Shown: positions 7,677 to 16,664, counted from the stretch's first letter. The stretch: 64,000 bases of DNA from DATGMP01 sp035293565 (GCA_035293565.1 DATGMP010000071.1:1-64000); one strand, 5' to 3'. The notes: generated by a model not told the origin, from the letters alone. Program-made: numbers and translations.

Positions 7677-8576
7677 TCACTCCCCGGACGCGCTGATCCG
7701 TGGGTGGGACCATTCGGGCGGGGCGCGGCGGGGCATGTCGCCCTTACCGTCCAGAGTCTTCACCTGGATGCCCAGATGGTAGGGGAAGTGCATACTGTAG
7801 GTGACGAGCCCTGTGCGCTCGGCGGCCGGGAGGTAAGCGAGATGCAGGGCCGCCTCGGCCAGATACTCGACATCCTCGGTCGGGAACTGCTCGGGAATAA
7901 GCTCCGACGCGCCGGGCTTGCGGATCGCCGTCGACGGTCCGATGACATTGACCGCGATATTGTCGTCATAGAGCTCCGCCGCCAGCCCCTGCGAAAAGCG
8001 ATTCAGCGCCGCCTTGCAGGCCGCATAGATCAGCTCGCCGCCGGCCTTCTGGTAGTCCTGGTAAGGTTTGGTCGGCGGCAGCGCCGTCACCGAGCCGACA
8101 TTGACGATCCAGCCCGCCTTCTTAGCCTTCATATGCGGGATCGCGGCCTGGCAGAGGATGAAGGGCACGCGAAAATAATGCGCAACTGTCCGGTCGAAAA
8201 TTTCGTGCGCAAGGTTTTCGGCCCGGCCGTAATCCGCGAAGCCCGCATTGTTGACCAGGATGTCGAGCCCACCCGCGGCTTCGACCGCGCGCGGCACCAA
8301 GCTATCCCGCTCGGCCGGCTTCTCGAGATCGGCCCCGATCGGGATCGCCCTTCCGCCAGCCTGCTCGATCAGCGCCACCGTCTCGGCCAGCGTGCCCGGC
8401 ACCACACGCTCGGCGCTGAACCTCACGCTCGCGGCAGGCTTGTCGAAGGATCGCGCAGTCACGACCACCGTCGCGCCGGCCGAGGCAAGGCGCTGCGCGA
8501 TCGCGCGCCCGATCCCGCGGCTGGCGCCGGTAACGAGCGCGACTTTCCCCTCGAGCGACGGTGTAGGCTGACTCAT
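7677..8576 (-). CDS. SDR family oxidoreductase
   Basis: A 299-residue classical short-chain dehydrogenase. TGASRGIG near residue 15 binds the nicotinamide cofactor, LVNNAG stabilises the central sheet, and Ser (NVGSVTA), Tyr and Lys (YAACK) form the catalytic triad. ATG at 8576 follows a strong GGAGGA ribosome-binding site. There is an extra stretch between the first two Rossmann segments (AASVRFSAERVVPGTLAETV), and the C-terminal tail of about 40 residues (YSMHFPYHLGIQVKTLDGKG) is longer than in most SDRs. With the neighbouring crotonase, dehydrogenase and P450 it fits a ring or fatty acyl degradation set; the substrate is unknown. Confidence 0.88.
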   Translation of the reverse strand: MSQPTPSLEGKVALVTGASRGIGRAIAQRLASAGATVVVTARSFDKPAASVRFSAERVVPGTLAETVALIEQAGGRAIPIGADLEKPAERDSLVPRAVEAAGGLDILVNNAGFADYGRAENLAHEIFDRTVAHYFRVPFILCQAAIPHMKAKKAGWIVNVGSVTALPPTKPYQDYQKAGGELIYAACKAALNRFSQGLAAELYDDNIAVNVIGPSTAIRKPGASELIPEQFPTEDVEYLAEAALHLAYLPAAERTGLVTYSMHFPYHLGIQVKTLDGKGDMPRRAPPEWSHPRISASGE

Positions 8577-8646
8577 GAAACTCCTCCGTTTCGTTATAGG
8601 CGGACTATCGATGGTTTGCGCGAAGGCGTCCAGAGGGCAGCGGACG

Positions 8647-10452
8647 CTAGGAAACAGCGGCCGTTGCACGCGAGACAGGCGCCTCCTGATCCGGGCCCGC
8701 GCTCTGGTCGGCCTCGAAGAGATCGCGCAGCTCCTGGGCGGCTTGTTGGGTGCTTTGTATGAGCCGCTCCTCGTCGCCGGAGATGGGCTGCGTCGCGGCC
8801 AGGGTTCGTTCGTCGTGCTCGCGGAACAGCTCCAGAGCACGCTGGGCACGGTCGGCGGGAACGTCGAGCCCTTCGAGAACGAGCTCGGTCAGGCGCAGGC
8901 TGGAGAAGAAGGTCTCTCGGACGATACCGGCGATCTCGAACTCCATCAGCCGGTGGGCATGCCGGCGGTTGCGCGCACGGGCATAAATCGCGAGATGGTC
9001 GAAGTGGCGCTTGGCCGTTTCGACGACCGCGACCGCCTCTTCCATATCGTCCAGGGCGACGACGAGAATTTGCGCCGTCTCGGCGCCCGCCGCGCGCAGC
9101 ACCTCCTCACGCGCGGGATTGCCGAAATAGACCTTGGTCCCGAAGCGGCGCACGACGTCCACCTGACCGGGATCCTTTTCCAAGGCTGTGAAACGGATCC
9201 GCTGCATGCGCAGCACGCGTCCCACCACCTGTCCCACCCGACCGAAACCGCAGATGATGACCGGCGCCGGCGGCTCGTCGATCGGGTCGGGCTGGCGCTC
9301 TTGCCGCGAGCCGAAGCGCGGCATCGCGAACGTTTCGGAGGCAGCGAACAGAGCCGGCGTCACGACCATCGACAAGGCCGCGACAAGAGTCGCGAGATTG
9401 GCCTGTTCCTGTTCGAGCACCCCGCTGGCAACCGCGACGCCGAACAGCACGAAACTGAATTCGCTCGCCTCCGGCAGCGCCAGGCTGAAGCGGAGAGCCG
9501 ATTCCGCGCTGCTCCGCCGCACGAGCCCGATCACGAAGGCGACGATGACCTTCACGACGAAGAGCGCCGCCAGCCAGAAGGCGACCGTCAGCGGCTGCTC
9601 ATACAATAGGGCGAGATCCGCCGACATGCCGACCGAGATAAAGAAAAAGCCGAGCAGCAGCCCCTCGAACGGCTCGACATCCGCTCGCAGCTCATGGCGG
9701 AATTCGGAATCCGAAAGGATCACGCCGGCCATGAAGGCGCCGAGGGAGGTTGACAGACCTGCCCAGCTGGCCAGCGCCGCCGTTCCGACGACGAGGAGAA
9801 GCGCGACGGCGGTAAACGCTTCCTGGATCTTGGCGCCGCCCACCAGCCGGAAGAGAGGCCGGACGAGGAAATTGCCGCCGATCAGGATGACGGCGATCGC
9901 GAGCACGCCTTTGACGACGACCTGCCACGGAACGTGCGTCGGGATGTGCCCGTCGGCGAGCAGCGGGAGAAGAGCCACCAGGGGTACGAAGGCCATGTCT
10001 TGGAAAAGCAGCACCGCGAACGCATCCCGACCCGAGGTCGAGGCGAGAAGGCCCCGCTCCCGCAACATCGGCAACACGATCGCGGTCGAGGAGAGTGCCA
10101 GGCCGGCGCCGAGCGTCGCGGCCCCTGACCAAGACATGCCGACGAGATGAGCGAGGATGGCGAACACAGCCGTGGAGATCACGACCTGGGTCGCGCCCAA
10201 GCCGAAGATCGAATCGCGGAGGATCCAAAGCCGATGAGGCCGCAGTTCCAGCCCGATCAGAAACAGGAGCATGATAACGCCGAGGTCCGACACGTCGGCT
10301 ATCTGCCCGACATCGGTGACCAGGCGCAGGCCCGAGGGGCCGATGGCGACGCCGGCGACCAGATATCCAAGGATGCTGCCCAGCCCCAGTCTGCGCGACA
10401 GGGGAACTGCGATCACGACGGCCGCAAGCAGCGCGACCAGGGTCCCAAGCAT
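8647..10452 (-). CDS. Kef-type monovalent cation:proton antiporter with TrkA-N domain
   Basis: A 601-residue CPA2 antiporter. Residues 1 to about 380 form a hydrophobic exchanger domain (GYLVAGVAIGPSGL, MLLFLIGLEL, DMAFVPLVALLPLL). A cytosolic TrkA-N/RCK domain follows from about residue 396 (VIICGFGRVGQVVGRVL), with a C-terminal tail rich in charged residues and EER/REH motifs. This is the KefB/KefC layout for potassium efflux gated by nucleotides or glutathione adducts. The ATG at 10452 is preferred to the TTG 15 bases earlier, because GAAGGAGG sits six bases before it. Divergent to the SMP-30 gene; the shared 142-base gap carries a small palindrome. Confidence 0.88.
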   Translation of the reverse strand: MLGTLVALLAAVVIAVPLSRRLGLGSILGYLVAGVAIGPSGLRLVTDVGQIADVSDLGVIMLLFLIGLELRPHRLWILRDSIFGLGATQVVISTAVFAILAHLVGMSWSGAATLGAGLALSSTAIVLPMLRERGLLASTSGRDAFAVLLFQDMAFVPLVALLPLLADGHIPTHVPWQVVVKGVLAIAVILIGGNFLVRPLFRLVGGAKIQEAFTAVALLLVVGTAALASWAGLSTSLGAFMAGVILSDSEFRHELRADVEPFEGLLLGFFFISVGMSADLALLYEQPLTVAFWLAALFVVKVIVAFVIGLVRRSSAESALRFSLALPEASEFSFVLFGVAVASGVLEQEQANLATLVAALSMVVTPALFAASETFAMPRFGSRQERQPDPIDEPPAPVIICGFGRVGQVVGRVLRMQRIRFTALEKDPGQVDVVRRFGTKVYFGNPAREEVLRAAGAETAQILVVALDDMEEAVAVVETAKRHFDHLAIYARARNRRHAHRLMEFEIAGIVRETFFSSLRLTELVLEGLDVPADRAQRALELFREHDERTLAATQPISGDEERLIQSTQQAAQELRDLFEADQSAGPDQEAPVSRATAAVS

Positions 10453-10472
10453 CGGCGCCTCCTTCAAGGGCC

Positions 10473-10485
10473 GCGTGAGTCACGC
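10473..10485. promoter_or_regulatory. 13-bp palindrome upstream of the Kef antiporter gene
   Basis: GCGTGA-G-TCACGC is a perfect odd palindrome 20 bases upstream of the antiporter start codon, in the divergent gap between the antiporter and SMP-30 genes. The position would suit a repressor or activator site for the minus-strand promoter. No regulator gene is adjacent, so this is only a candidate. Confidence 0.25.
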
Positions 10486-10594
10486 ACTCCCTTTACGACA
10501 GATATATTAGACCAGAACGCCGAAACGATGGCCTCCCATCGGATCCGGGAATGCCGCAAAGTCCGAAATAATCGCCGCCCCATAGGAGACTCCT

Positions 10595-11494
10595 GTGATC
10601 GAGATCGAAGTGATCGTGACGCGCAAGCACAGCCTCGGCGAAGGGCCGATCTGGGACGTGAACGAGCAGCGGCTCTATTGGGTGGACGGCTTGGAGAAGG
10701 AAATCTGGCGGTGCGCGCCCGACGGCTCGGATTTGCAGCGCTGGCAAGTTCCCTCGGTGATCGGCTCGATGGCGCTCCGCCGCGGCGGTGGCGCGGTGCT
10801 GGCGCTGGACAGCGGCTTTCATCTGTTCGATTTCGAGACCGGAGCGGCGCACCCGATCTGCGACCCGGAGCCAGAGCTGCCGCGCACGCGACTGAATGAC
10901 GGCAAGGTCGATCGCCGCGGACGTTTCATCGCCGGCTCGCTCGATATGGCTGTGTTCGACCCGGAACCTCCGCCGTCGAGCCCTGCCGGCGCACTGTATC
11001 GGCTCGACACCGACCTTTCGCTCACCACGATCGAACGCGGGATCGGGGTTTCGAACGGCCCGTGCTGGAGTCCGGATGGACGCCTCTTTTATTTCACCGA
11101 TTCCTGGGCCAACCGCATGTGGGTTTATGACTGGGACGAGGAGAGCGGCACGCCTCTGAACAAACGCGCCTTCGCCGCACAGAGCGACATCAACGAAATT
11201 CCTGATGGAGCCACCGTCGATCGAGAGGGCTTTCTGTGGAACGCGATGAACGCGGCGGGCACCGGCGTCGGGGAGATTCGCCGATTTGCGCCGGACGGCA
11301 CGATCGATCGGCGGATCGAACTTCCGGTCCTCAAGCTGACCAGCGTGATGTTCGGCGGCCCCGCGCTCGATACCCTCTTCGTGACCTCGATGGGCGTTCC
11401 GGGCTTCCCGGAGGACAGAAGCCTCGATGGCGCGGTCTTCGCCATCAAGGGCCTGGGCGTCCAGGGAATCGAGGAACCGCGCTTCGACGGATGA
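10595..11494 (+). CDS. SMP-30/gluconolactonase-type lactonase
   Basis: A 299-residue six-bladed beta-propeller of the SMP-30/LRE family, which hydrolyses sugar lactones using one divalent metal. The metal-binding Glu is in GEGPIWD, the first Asn in RLNDGK, and an NGPCWSPDG segment provides the second Asn and the Asp. GTG at 10595 has AGGAG six bases upstream. A truncated SDR reading frame follows 22 bases after its stop, suggesting a former lactonase-sugar dehydrogenase pair for non-phosphorylative sugar oxidation. The exact sugar lactone cannot be inferred. Confidence 0.88.
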   Translation: MIEIEVIVTRKHSLGEGPIWDVNEQRLYWVDGLEKEIWRCAPDGSDLQRWQVPSVIGSMALRRGGGAVLALDSGFHLFDFETGAAHPICDPEPELPRTRLNDGKVDRRGRFIAGSLDMAVFDPEPPPSSPAGALYRLDTDLSLTTIERGIGVSNGPCWSPDGRLFYFTDSWANRMWVYDWDEESGTPLNKRAFAAQSDINEIPDGATVDREGFLWNAMNAAGTGVGEIRRFAPDGTIDRRIELPVLKLTSVMFGGPALDTLFVTSMGVPGFPEDRSLDGAVFAIKGLGVQGIEEPRFDG

Positions 11495-11516
11495 CGACAG
11501 CGGGCAGGAGACACAG

Positions 11517-11717
11517 ATGATGAAATCGCTGGCCGGAGAAATAGCGGTGGTGACCGGCGGCGGAAGTGATCTGGGCCGGCAGATTGCGTTATCTCTCGCG
11601 GCCCAAGGTTGCGACATCGCCATCATCGGACGGACTCGAGAGACGCTCAACCAAACGGCCGACGCACTCGAGGCGCTCGGTCGGCGCCCGCTGATCGAAT
11701 ATCTAAAAACGCTCTAA
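11517..11717 (+). pseudogene. Truncated SDR dehydrogenase, N-terminal remnant
   Basis: A 66-residue frame with a normal ribosome-binding site (GCAGGAG before tandem ATGs at 11517 and 11520). It starts as a textbook SDR (EIAVVTGGGSDLGRQIALSLAAQG, then IIGRTRETL) and stops after about one quarter of the fold. The cofactor-binding glycine motif is intact, but the NNAG, Ser and YxxxK elements are missing and no continuation is found before the 2-hydroxy-acid oxidase gene 22 bases downstream. The last eight codons (LIEYLKTL) do not look like SDR sequence, which suggests a deletion junction. Confidence 0.65.
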
Positions 11718-11739
11718 CGATCGAGTATCGCCCGAAAGC

Positions 11740-12885
11740 TTAAGCGCTCGCGAGAATCCGGCGATCGATCGCGGCGATCGACGTAACACCGGTCAGCGCC
11801 ATCGCAACGCGCATCTCTGCTTCGACGAGGCGCAGCATATGCGCGACGCCGGCCTGGCCGCCGCCGGCGAGCGCATAGGCCCAGGCGCGGCCGAGCAGCA
11901 CGCCCTTGGCGCCGAGCGCCAGCATTGCAATGACATCGAGGCCCGAGCGGATGCCGCCGTCTGCGAGCACTGTCAGCCGGTCGCCGACGGCATCGGCGAT
12001 CGCGGGCAACGCTTTTGCCGTCGAAGGAACGCCGTCGAGCTGGCGCCCGCCGTGATTCGAGACTACGACGCCATCGGCCCCGGCCGCTGCGGCGAGCCGG
12101 GCATCCTCCGGATCAAGGATGCCCTTGATCACGATCGGCCCTCGCCAGCGCGCCCGTACCCACTCGAGATCTTTCCAGGTGACGGACGGATCGAAATTGC
12201 CGCGCATCCAGGCGAAGAAATCTTCGAGCCCGGTCCGCCCGGCCAGCACCGGCGCGACATTGCCCAGCACATGCGGGCGGCCAAGGAGCCCGACATCCAC
12301 GGCCCAGCCGGGGCGAGCGGCGGCTTGCAGTGCGCGGCGGAGCGCCCCGGCAACGCCCGGAGCGCCGGCGAGGCCACTGCGCACGTCACGGTAGCGGGAG
12401 CCCGGCAACGGCATGTCGACGGTGAAAACGAGAACCGGGCAACCTGCGTCCGAAGCCCCGGCGAGCAGGTCGCCCATGAAGCCGCGATCACGGATCATGT
12501 AAAGCTGAAACCAGAAATTCTCGCGCACCCCCGCCTTCACCTCGGCGAGCGGGCAGGCGGAGACGGTCGAGAGGCAGAAAGGGATTCCGGCTGCCTCGGC
12601 AGCCCGCGCCGCCTGCACCTCGCCCCGCCGCGCGCAAAGCCCGGCGAGACCGATCGGCGCCAATGCCACCGGCATGGCTTGGCTGCGGCCGAAAAGCTCG
12701 GTCGAAAGGTCGATCGCGGAAACGTCGCGCAGCACGCGCTGGCGCAGCGCCACCGATCTCAGATCGGCGACGTTACGGGCGAGCGTGGTCTCGGCATAGG
12801 AGCCGCCGTCGATATACTCGAAGAGAAATTTGGGCAGGCGGCGGCGGGCGAGCGCCCGGTAATCGAGAACCGATGCTGCCCTCAA
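11740..12885 (-). CDS. FMN-dependent alpha-hydroxy-acid oxidizing protein (LldD-like)
   Basis: A 381-residue TIM barrel of the lactate/glycolate/mandelate oxidase family. It shows the N-terminal DYRALARRRLPKFLFEYIDGG motif, the FMN-binding PIGLAGL segment, and the catalytic-base motif SNHGGRQLDG followed by LADGGIRSGLDV. The start is a TTG at 12885 that overlaps the stop of the UDP-xylose synthase gene as TTGA; TTGA junctions also occur at 25494 and 49757. It would oxidise an L-2-hydroxy acid such as lactate, passing electrons to quinone or oxygen. Its tight coupling to a sugar-nucleotide gene is odd and gives no clear clue to the substrate. Confidence 0.88.
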   Translation of the reverse strand: MRAASVLDYRALARRRLPKFLFEYIDGGSYAETTLARNVADLRSVALRQRVLRDVSAIDLSTELFGRSQAMPVALAPIGLAGLCARRGEVQAARAAEAAGIPFCLSTVSACPLAEVKAGVRENFWFQLYMIRDRGFMGDLLAGASDAGCPVLVFTVDMPLPGSRYRDVRSGLAGAPGVAGALRRALQAAARPGWAVDVGLLGRPHVLGNVAPVLAGRTGLEDFFAWMRGNFDPSVTWKDLEWVRARWRGPIVIKGILDPEDARLAAAAGADGVVVSNHGGRQLDGVPSTAKALPAIADAVGDRLTVLADGGIRSGLDVIAMLALGAKGVLLGRAWAYALAGGGQAGVAHMLRLVEAEMRVAMALTGVTSIAAIDRRILASA

Positions 12886-13850
12886 GTGCCGAGGGCCTCG
12901 CCTCTGGACAGCTCTCCCTCGAAATAGGCGATCGTGCGCTTGAGCCCCTCTTCGAGCGGCGTCTTGGGCTCCCAGCCGAGCACGTTCTTGGCAAGCGAGA
13001 TGTCCGGGCAGCGCTGGATCGGATCGTCGACCGGCAGATCGACGAATTTGAGCTTCGAGCGCGAGCCCGTGAGGTCGATGATCATTTCGGCGAGATCGCG
13101 AATCTTCACCTCCCGCGGATTGCCGATATTGATCGGCCCGGTGACCTCGTCGGGCGTGGCCATCATCCGCGGAAACGCCTCGACGAGATCGTCGACATAG
13201 CAGAATGCGCGCGTCTGCTGACCGTTTCCATAGATCGTGATGTCGCGGCCCGATAGCGCCTGGCAGATGAAATTCGAGACCACGCGCCCGTCGTTCGGGT
13301 GCATCCGGGGACCGTAAGTATTGAAGATCCGCACGATCTTGATGCTGAGGCGGTGCTGCCGGCGATAATCGAAGAACAGCGTTTCCGCGCAGCGCTTGCC
13401 TTCGTCATAGCAAGCGCGCGGGCCGATCGGATTGACGTTGCCGCGATAGGTCTCGCGCTGCGGATGGATGTCGGGATCGCCATAGACCTCGCTGGTCGAG
13501 GCCTGGAGCACCGGCGCCTTCACGCGCTTGGCCAGTCCCAGCATATTGATGGTGCCGACCACACTGGCCTTGGTCGTCTGCACCGGGTCGAATTGGTAAT
13601 GGATGGGCGATGCCGGACAGGCGAGGTTGTAGATCGCATCGACTTCGACGAAGAGCGGGAAACAAATGTCGTGGCGCATCGCCTCGAAGCTGCGATTCTC
13701 GAAGAGATGCGCAAGGTTCTCTTTCCGGCCGGTAAAATAATTATCGACGCAGAGCACTTCGTTGCCCTCGGCGATCAGCCTCTCGCAGAGATGGGAGCCG
13801 AGGAAGCCGGCGCCGCCGGTTACCAGGATACGCTTTCGGGACGATTTCAT
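12882..13850 (-). CDS. UDP-glucuronate decarboxylase (UDP-xylose synthase)
   Basis: A 322-residue extended SDR that turns UDP-glucuronate into UDP-xylose. Diagnostic stretches are VTGGAGFLGSHLCERL, YNLACPASPIHYQFDPV, STSEVYGDP, and GPRACYDEGKRCAET carrying the catalytic Tyr and Lys. The start is the ATG at 13850, and the stop overlaps the TTG of the next gene. Upstream on the same strand is a GT8 glycosyltransferase and then galE, so this is the nucleotide-sugar supply of a small surface polysaccharide or lipopolysaccharide set. Confidence 0.92.
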   Translation of the reverse strand: MKSSRKRILVTGGAGFLGSHLCERLIAEGNEVLCVDNYFTGRKENLAHLFENRSFEAMRHDICFPLFVEVDAIYNLACPASPIHYQFDPVQTTKASVVGTINMLGLAKRVKAPVLQASTSEVYGDPDIHPQRETYRGNVNPIGPRACYDEGKRCAETLFFDYRRQHRLSIKIVRIFNTYGPRMHPNDGRVVSNFICQALSGRDITIYGNGQQTRAFCYVDDLVEAFPRMMATPDEVTGPINIGNPREVKIRDLAEMIIDLTGSRSKLKFVDLPVDDPIQRCPDISLAKNVLGWEPKTPLEEGLKRTIAYFEGELSRGEALGT

Positions 13851-13905
13851 CGTTTTATCCGCCGACTATTGGATGGCGCGGCTCGCCGCAGAATAGGCAA
13901 AGCCC

Positions 13906-14907
13906 CTAAACCCGCATCAAGGTCTTGATCCGGCTCTTGAGCGTCATCGGCAAGACGTCGGCGGCGGCCCGCTTCACCGCGCGCATGACCGTGAAGTCGG
14001 AGGGGCGCGCGCTGCGCCACGCCGTCATGCGCAAATACTTCCAGTACTCGTCCTTACGAGGATGGCGGCTGTCGACGCTCCAGGGCTTGGCGCCGCCATT
14101 GTAATGGATGATCCGCGCCTGGCGCTGAATCGCAGCCAGCTCCGCCGGTGGTAGCTTCGTATCGTGCCAGCTCGGAAAGTAGAACGCGCTGATGACGTTC
14201 CAGACATAGGGCAAGGCAACCCAGTCGTTCATCAGGCACAGATTCAAGATGTCCTGATCGCTGTCGAGCGCCTTCTCCGGATGCTCCGACAGATAGTTGA
14301 GGCAGACGCGGCCATAATCCTTCGCGCGCCAGGCATCGAGGTCGAAAAGAATGACGCCGGCATTGAAGAAGAGGCTGCCGGGCGGCATCCCGTGCTGCTC
14401 GGGCCGGGTCGAGGCTGGAATTGGAACCGCGGCGATCGTGCGTCCGCCGAGATCGGTCTCCCAAAGCGGCGCGATATCGCCGGTCGTAACGACGTCAGGG
14501 TCCAAGTAAAGCGCGCGACTGTGGCTGGCGAGGATCTCACCAATCCAAAAACGAATATAGGTTTCCGAAGTATAGTGGAAGTGAAGTGGGAAGAATATGT
14601 CCGACGGCAGTTGGAAATTGTGGAATTTGAGCCGAATTCGAGGGTTTTTTGCGAACGAGGCGTAAACCTTCTTCGACACCTCGGAGAAATCCTCGGTGCC
14701 GACGATCGTCACGTCGAAACGATAATTCGGACTGTTGTGGAGAAGCGAGGCAATGCAGGCGCAAGCATGCTGGAGATAGGTAAGGTCGCACGCGAACAGG
14801 ACCGGCACGACCGGTAGCGGATTTGCGTCGAACCCCTCGCTCTGTCCCTGTTCGCCGGCCACAGCAACGCATCCCTTATGGGCCGAAGATTCGAGCCGAA
14901 TCTGCAT
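13906..14907 (-). CDS. Glycosyltransferase family 8 protein
   Basis: A 333-residue GT8-type retaining glycosyltransferase. The metal-binding DxD is in ALYLDPDVVTTGD, FFNAGVILFDLDAWR and DQDILN are standard GT8 motifs, and the HYNG segment near residue 275 contacts the donor diphosphate. ATG at 14907 is chosen; a TTG lies three codons earlier. The C-terminal 60 residues are basic, which could help peripheral membrane binding as in LPS glucosyl/galactosyltransferases. Its position between galE and the UDP-xylose synthase suggests use of a UDP-sugar for a surface glycan. The 115 bases upstream are AT-rich and probably hold its promoter. Confidence 0.85.
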   Translation of the reverse strand: MQIRLESSAHKGCVAVAGEQGQSEGFDANPLPVVPVLFACDLTYLQHACACIASLLHNSPNYRFDVTIVGTEDFSEVSKKVYASFAKNPRIRLKFHNFQLPSDIFFPLHFHYTSETYIRFWIGEILASHSRALYLDPDVVTTGDIAPLWETDLGGRTIAAVPIPASTRPEQHGMPPGSLFFNAGVILFDLDAWRAKDYGRVCLNYLSEHPEKALDSDQDILNLCLMNDWVALPYVWNVISAFYFPSWHDTKLPPAELAAIQRQARIIHYNGGAKPWSVDSRHPRKDEYWKYLRMTAWRSARPSDFTVMRAVKRAAADVLPMTLKSRIKTLMRV

Positions 14908-15022
14908 TCGGTGCAAATCTTGGCTATGATTAATTTCGTACGCGAACTCGACTATTGCTTTATTTATTTACTATCACACCGAGTATAGGTGATTTGAGCA
15001 ATCGGATCAAGTAGATATCCGA

Positions 15023-16015
15023 TCAGTTCGTATTACGATATCCCTTCGGATGCGCCTTCCGCCATTTCCAGGCCGTGTCGATCATCACGGCAAGGTCGGA
15101 ATATTGCGGATTCCAGCCAAGCTCGCTGCGAATGCGGCTCGAATCGGAGACGAGGAAAGCGGGATCGCCCGCGCGGCGCGGGCCGACATGCGCCGTGATC
15201 GGCAGTCCGGTCACGCGACGAGCGGTCTCCACCACCTCCTTCACCGAATGGCCGCGACCGTTGCCGAGGTTATAGGCGCAGGAGCGGGTCTCGAGCGCGT
15301 CCAGCACGCGAATATGGGCATCTGCCAGATCGTTCACATGGATGTAGTCGCGGATGCAGGTCCCGTCGGGCGTCGAATAGTCGTCGCCGAAAATCTCGAG
15401 GCTCTTTCGCCGGCCGAGCGCCACGTCGAGCACCAGCGGAATGAGATGCGTCTCGGGCTCATGATCCTCGCCGATCCGCCCCTTCGGATCAGCGCCCGCA
15501 GCGTTGAAATACCTCAGGCACGCCGAGCGGATGCCATAGATCTCCTCGGCCCATTTCAAGAGCCGCTCGACCATGTATTTGGATTCTCCATAGGGACTGG
15601 CCGGCAGAATCGGGCACTCCTCGGAGATCGGCGCATCGGCGACGCCGAACAGGTTCGAGGTCGAGGAGAGCACGAACTTCCGGACCTTCGCCTCACCCGC
15701 CGCCCGCACGAGATTGGCGGCGTTCATCACATTGTCGCCGATATAGAGCCAAGGGTCGCGCATGGATTCGCCGACCAGCGAATTGGCGGCGAAATGCAGG
15801 ACTGCCTCGAATTGATGCGCGGCGAAAATAGGCGGCAGCTTCGCATAGTCCTTGAGGTCGACATGATGGAATTCGACGCCTGGCGGCAGCGCCTCCGGAT
15901 GGCCTTTGGCCAGATTGTCGATGACCACAACGCGATAGCCGCGCGTCACCAGCTCCAGGACCGCATGGCTGCCGACATAACCGGCACCGCCGGTAACGAG
16001 GATCGTCTTGCTCAA
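15023..16015 (-). CDS. galE: UDP-glucose 4-epimerase
   Basis: A 330-residue GalE, interconverting UDP-glucose and UDP-galactose. It shows the NAD motif VTGGAGYVGSHAV, VLHFAANSLVGES, SSTSNLFG and the catalytic Tyr/Lys in SPYGESKYMVE, then RYFNAAGADP. TTG at 16015 is the only start consistent with the homology; just upstream is a weak GGTGAG. Directly after the stop is an inverted repeat (15001-15007 with 15017-15023) without a T-tail. It precedes the GT8 and UDP-xylose synthase genes on the same strand. Confidence 0.93.
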   Translation of the reverse strand: MSKTILVTGGAGYVGSHAVLELVTRGYRVVVIDNLAKGHPEALPPGVEFHHVDLKDYAKLPPIFAAHQFEAVLHFAANSLVGESMRDPWLYIGDNVMNAANLVRAAGEAKVRKFVLSSTSNLFGVADAPISEECPILPASPYGESKYMVERLLKWAEEIYGIRSACLRYFNAAGADPKGRIGEDHEPETHLIPLVLDVALGRRKSLEIFGDDYSTPDGTCIRDYIHVNDLADAHIRVLDALETRSCAYNLGNGRGHSVKEVVETARRVTGLPITAHVGPRRAGDPAFLVSDSSRIRSELGWNPQYSDLAVMIDTAWKWRKAHPKGYRNTN

Positions 16016-16051
16016 AGGCTCACCATCGAATGAGAGGATTGTGGGTCGGAA

Positions 16052-16199
16052 CTAAGCAAGGCGTGCGAGGATGGCAGCGACGCCAAGCCGGCGCAAGCGT
16101 CGGCCGGCCTCCAGGAGGGCGATGGACCCCTGCCCGCCATCGGCGCAAATGCTGACGAGGGCGCGCGTGCCCGCGGAGGCGAAGGCGGGAATGATCGAC
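16052..16199 (-). pseudogene. C-terminal remnant resembling a thiolase tail
   Basis: Between the cyclophilin stop and galE, one minus-strand frame reads as coherent protein (AGTRALVSICADGGQGSIALLEA, given here in part) ending at a TAG at 16052. The C-x-x-G-G-x-G pattern near the end is like the last catalytic loop of thiolases and acetyl-CoA acetyltransferases. There is no start codon or upstream body, so it would be the leftover tail of a deleted gene. The match is short and could be chance. Confidence 0.3.
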
Positions 16200-16208
16200 G
16201 ATGAATTC

Positions 16209-16664
16209 CTAGCTCGTGCCCTCCTGCATGCGGGCGGTCACGATCTTGTCCGGATCCTTGACCGGCTCGCCCTTCTTGATCTTGTCGACATTCTCCATGC
16301 CTTGGGTCACCTCGCCCCAGATCGTGTATTGCCGGTCGAGGAAGCGGCAATCGGCTAGGCAGATGAAGAACTGGCTGTCGGCGGAATCCGGTTGGTTGGC
16401 CCGGGCCATCGAGACCGTGCCCCGCTTGTGAGGCGCGTCGTTGAACTCGGCCGGCAGCTTCTTGCCCGAACCGCCCATACCGGTGCCGGTCGGGTCGCCC
16501 GTCTGAGCCATGAAGCCGTCGATCACACGGTGGAAGACGATCCCGTCATAGAAGCCGTCCTTCACCAGCTCCGTGATCCGCGCCACATGGCCGGGCGCCA
16601 AATCGGGGCGCATTGCTATGGTGACGGTGCCTTGAGTGGTTTCGAGAATCAGCGTGTCGCTCAT
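16209..16664 (-). CDS. Peptidyl-prolyl cis-trans isomerase, cyclophilin type
   Basis: A 151-residue single-domain cyclophilin catalysing proline isomerisation. Visible active-site stretches are FYDGIVFHRVIDGFMAQTGDP (Arg and Phe of the pocket), KLPAEFND, GTVSMARANQPDSADSQFFI and the YTIWGEV segment. No signal peptide is present, so it is the cytoplasmic PpiB-like form. ATG at 16664 follows an AAGGAGAG ribosome-binding site. It stands alone between a gene remnant and the PEP-CTERM gene. Confidence 0.92.
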   Translation of the reverse strand: MSDTLILETTQGTVTIAMRPDLAPGHVARITELVKDGFYDGIVFHRVIDGFMAQTGDPTGTGMGGSGKKLPAEFNDAPHKRGTVSMARANQPDSADSQFFICLADCRFLDRQYTIWGEVTQGMENVDKIKKGEPVKDPDKIVTARMQEGTS

